This document shows positions 62,398 through 64,000 of a DNA stretch of 64,000 nucleotides, in pieces. The DNA is taken from positions 28,614-92,613 of the forward strand of contig CALXXL010000009.1 in assembly GCA_944392655.1 (NCBI GenBank), written 5' to 3'. The notes beneath the pieces were generated by a model. The model was not told the origin of the DNA, searched no databases, and saw only the letters and a program-made list of their open reading frames with translations. The position numbers and the translations under genes are program-made. Positions within the stretch are counted from its first letter, which is position 1; each line of letters opens with the position of its first letter. This stretch comes from an uncultured Victivallaceae bacterium. GTDB taxonomy: Bacteria > Verrucomicrobiota > Lentisphaeria > Victivallales > Victivallaceae.

Positions 62398-63747
62398 TTA
62401 TTCACCGCATGGGGTGCTATTCCGGTTAGTTATTCTGTCAGTCTGCCGAAGATCGCGAAAGCGATGGATCAGGTATAATGGGATATTCAGCAACCCATTA
62501 TCTAATTTCAGATTCTGCATAGAAAAACGGAGCGCCTGGGGCGGTGTGTATTTCTCCCGGTAGACTTTAAGGCTTTTTGCCTTGACATTCAATCCGGATT
62601 TTACTTCCACCGGCAGCACATCAGCGTTATCCTGTATCACAAAATCTACTTCCGCCATGTTGCCACTGGTCCAATAGTGTATGGGGGAAACTCCCAGGGC
62701 GGATAACTGCTGAAGCACGAAATTTTCTGCCAGCCGTCCACGATATTCCCGGAAAATATCCGGATTTACCAGAATCGATGAAGCCGGGATTTGTGCCAAT
62801 TTCCGAAGTAAGCCAACATCCGCAAGATACAGTTTGAAACTTTTGCGATCTTCATAGGCAATAAGTGGAATTTCCGGCTTTTCAATTCGTGTGATACGGT
62901 GAATCAAATTGGCGCTTTCCAGCCAGCGTAACGCATCTTCCAGATCTTTTGCTCTCGCTCCGTTTTTTACCTCGCCATAAATGAATCTGGCGTTTTCGTG
63001 CGCCAATTGTTGCGGAATTGATTGCCACAACAGGAAAAGCTTTGGTATATCTTTTATTGGCGCGTGTTTGGAAAAGTCGAGCTCATAGGTTTTCAAAATT
63101 TCTTCCTGAATATTTTCCGACTGATTGATATCGTGATCTGTTAGATAAGAGTCAACTACTGCCGGCATGCCGCCAATAGTCATATATTCATTCAAATATT
63201 TTGACAAACGTTCTTCAAATATTCCTGGAATCGGTTCCTGCAGAACAATTGAATTTGTGTATTCAAACAGCGATGAATCCGCCGCTTGCAGATATTCTGC
63301 AAAGCTGCACGGTGCTAATTCCAGGAAATTAACTTTGCCAACCGGAAAACCATCCGGTGCGGTTAGCGCAATTCCCAATAGCGAACCTGCGGCAGTGATA
63401 TGATATTCCGGAGTCTCTTCACAAAAATATTTAAGCGCAGTCAACGCTCGCGGACAAGCTTGAATTTCATCAAAAATAATCAGCGTTTTACCGGGGATAA
63501 TTTTCTGACGTGCCAAAGTGCCGAGTTCAAACAGGATTCGTTTGGGGGCAAGCTCTCCAGAAAACACTTCACCTAAAAGATTCTGACGTTCAAAGTTGAA
63601 GTAGGCGGTATTTTCAAAATAGCGTTTGCCGAATTCGTTTAGAATCCACGTTTTTCCACATTGACGTACTCCGCGTAAGATCAACGGTTTGCGATAAGGA
63701 GATTTTTGCCAGGCAACCAAATCTTTTAATATGAATCGTTCAATCAT
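62398..63747 (-). CDS. AAA+ ATPase with DUF4143 domain
   Basis: A 449-residue protein from ATG 63747 with GGAGTT nine bases before it. The N-terminal ATPase has Walker A RGVRQCGKTWIL and Walker B TLIIFDEIQACPRAL; the DUF4143 part contains YGEVKNGARAKDLEDALRWLE and the PD-(D/E)xK-like tail YWTSGNMAEVDFVIQDNADVLPVEVKSG, whose Asp, Glu and Lys are in place. The family is common in anaerobes and mobile regions; a nuclease or toxin-like role is suggested but not proved. The last 25 residues run past the usual end of the family. Confidence 0.85.
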   Translation of the reverse strand: MIERFILKDLVAWQKSPYRKPLILRGVRQCGKTWILNEFGKRYFENTAYFNFERQNLLGEVFSGELAPKRILFELGTLARQKIIPGKTLIIFDEIQACPRALTALKYFCEETPEYHITAAGSLLGIALTAPDGFPVGKVNFLELAPCSFAEYLQAADSSLFEYTNSIVLQEPIPGIFEERLSKYLNEYMTIGGMPAVVDSYLTDHDINQSENIQEEILKTYELDFSKHAPIKDIPKLFLLWQSIPQQLAHENARFIYGEVKNGARAKDLEDALRWLESANLIHRITRIEKPEIPLIAYEDRKSFKLYLADVGLLRKLAQIPASSILVNPDIFREYRGRLAENFVLQQLSALGVSPIHYWTSGNMAEVDFVIQDNADVLPVEVKSGLNVKAKSLKVYREKYTPPQALRFSMQNLKLDNGLLNIPLYLIHRFRDLRQTDRITNRNSTPCGE

Positions 63748-63778
63748 TGTTCTTGTAACTCCGGTTATGTTATGTAAC

Positions 63779-63807
63779 AATATAGCAGATGGGATGATAT
63801 TTTTCAA
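63779..63807 (-). promoter_or_regulatory. Promoter of the DUF4143 ATPase gene
   Basis: On the minus strand TTGAAA (63802-63807) and TATATT (63779-63784) are 17 bases apart, 32 bases before the start codon. The rest of the gap to the window end is AT-rich and shows nothing else. Confidence 0.7.
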
Positions 63808-64000
63808 ACATTATACATATTAGAAATGCAAATTATATTGCAAAAATGGCATGAATATTGCAGATTGAGGATCTATATCTAATTTGTACAGCGCATGAAT
63901 ATTACTGTATATATATGATAGTAAGTGGATTCAGAAGTCTGGCAATTAATTTCACGGTTTGAGGTCTTATAAGTTTTGTCATTTTCATGTGCCTCCTTAT

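Noticed and set aside
62275..62478. 67-residue plus-strand frame beside the DUF4143 gene
   Set aside because: It overlaps the ATPase 3' end by 81 bases, has no ribosome site and no recognisable sequence; likely chance.
62096..62480. Complete tmRNA gene on the minus strand
   Set aside because: Only the 3' terminal 20 bases match; no tag-peptide region or 5' acceptor strand is present upstream.
1..64000. CRISPR arrays, tRNA or rRNA genes
   Set aside because: No regularly spaced repeats, no complete cloverleaf and no rRNA segments were noticed on either strand.

Overview
The window looks like chromosome of an anaerobic, Gram-negative, polysaccharide-degrading bacterium. LPS-core genes (waaP/RfaP-like kinase, WaaG-like transferase), many exported glycoside hydrolases with signal peptides, Rex/AdhE and two [FeFe]-hydrogenase-type proteins fit a gut-type member of the Planctomycetota-Verrucomicrobiota-Lentisphaerota group, perhaps Victivallales. 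That placement is inference from gene content; there is no rRNA or other marker to confirm it. No tRNA, rRNA, CRISPR array or transposase gene was recognised.

Layout. (1) 0-5.6 kb, minus strand: an exported six-hairpin glycosidase, a WecG/TagA/CpsF glycosyltransferase and a heparinase II/III-like lyase. (2) 5.9-14.4 kb, plus strand: fermentation and redox control: rex, adhE, a strong terminator, then thioredoxin-like ferredoxin, sensory hydrogenase with PAS (HydS-like), SpoIIE/PP2C phosphatase, a second small ferredoxin and a probably catalytic [FeFe] hydrogenase. (3) 14.5-21.0 kb: a tightly coupled five-gene glycan/glycolipid operon (SDR, sugar isomerase, FAD oxidoreductase, two GT2-type membrane proteins). 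(4) 21-31.6 kb: exported protein, MATE, MsbA-like ABC exporter, SGNH hydrolase, HAD phosphatase, nuclease, creatininase-like protein, truA and two LPS-core genes, with a structured intergenic element at 26.3-26.4 kb. (5) 31.9-43.5 kb: rRNA/tRNA methyltransferase, HAD protein, then an amidase / GH84-like / GH35 / GH84-like / lipoprotein-amidase cluster made of two paralogous pairs, a C4 zinc-ribbon coiled-coil protein and a second LPS-kinase-like protein. (6) 43.5-50.3 kb, minus strand: DUF1835-like, AlkA-like, xpt and a run of exported or lipid-anchored enzymes (deaminase, esterase-ABM fusion, CMD-cupin, flavodoxin), then two small secreted proteins.

(7) 50.6-63.8 kb is an accessory, defence-like region and the most interesting part. 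A WYL regulator is divergent from a tandem-GTPase protein, with a perfect 16-bp palindrome between them. A 777-bp gap with repeats and RNA-like folding follows. Then comes a clearly AT-rich operon behind a consensus promoter: a small tail-anchored protein, a Cys-rich protein, a membrane protein with an HNH-like motif, a small membrane helical protein, a coiled-coil tail-anchored protein, and a CbbX/SpoVK-type AAA+ ATPase. Two, perhaps three, of the membrane proteins share a helical module. A PIF1-like helicase coupled to a 24-codon leader ORF, a 20-bp remnant resembling the 3' end of tmRNA (possible attachment site) and a DUF4143 ATPase complete the region. I propose the HNH/TM + coiled-coil/TM + AAA+ operon as a candidate undescribed membrane-associated system. 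Its function is not shown by the sequence.
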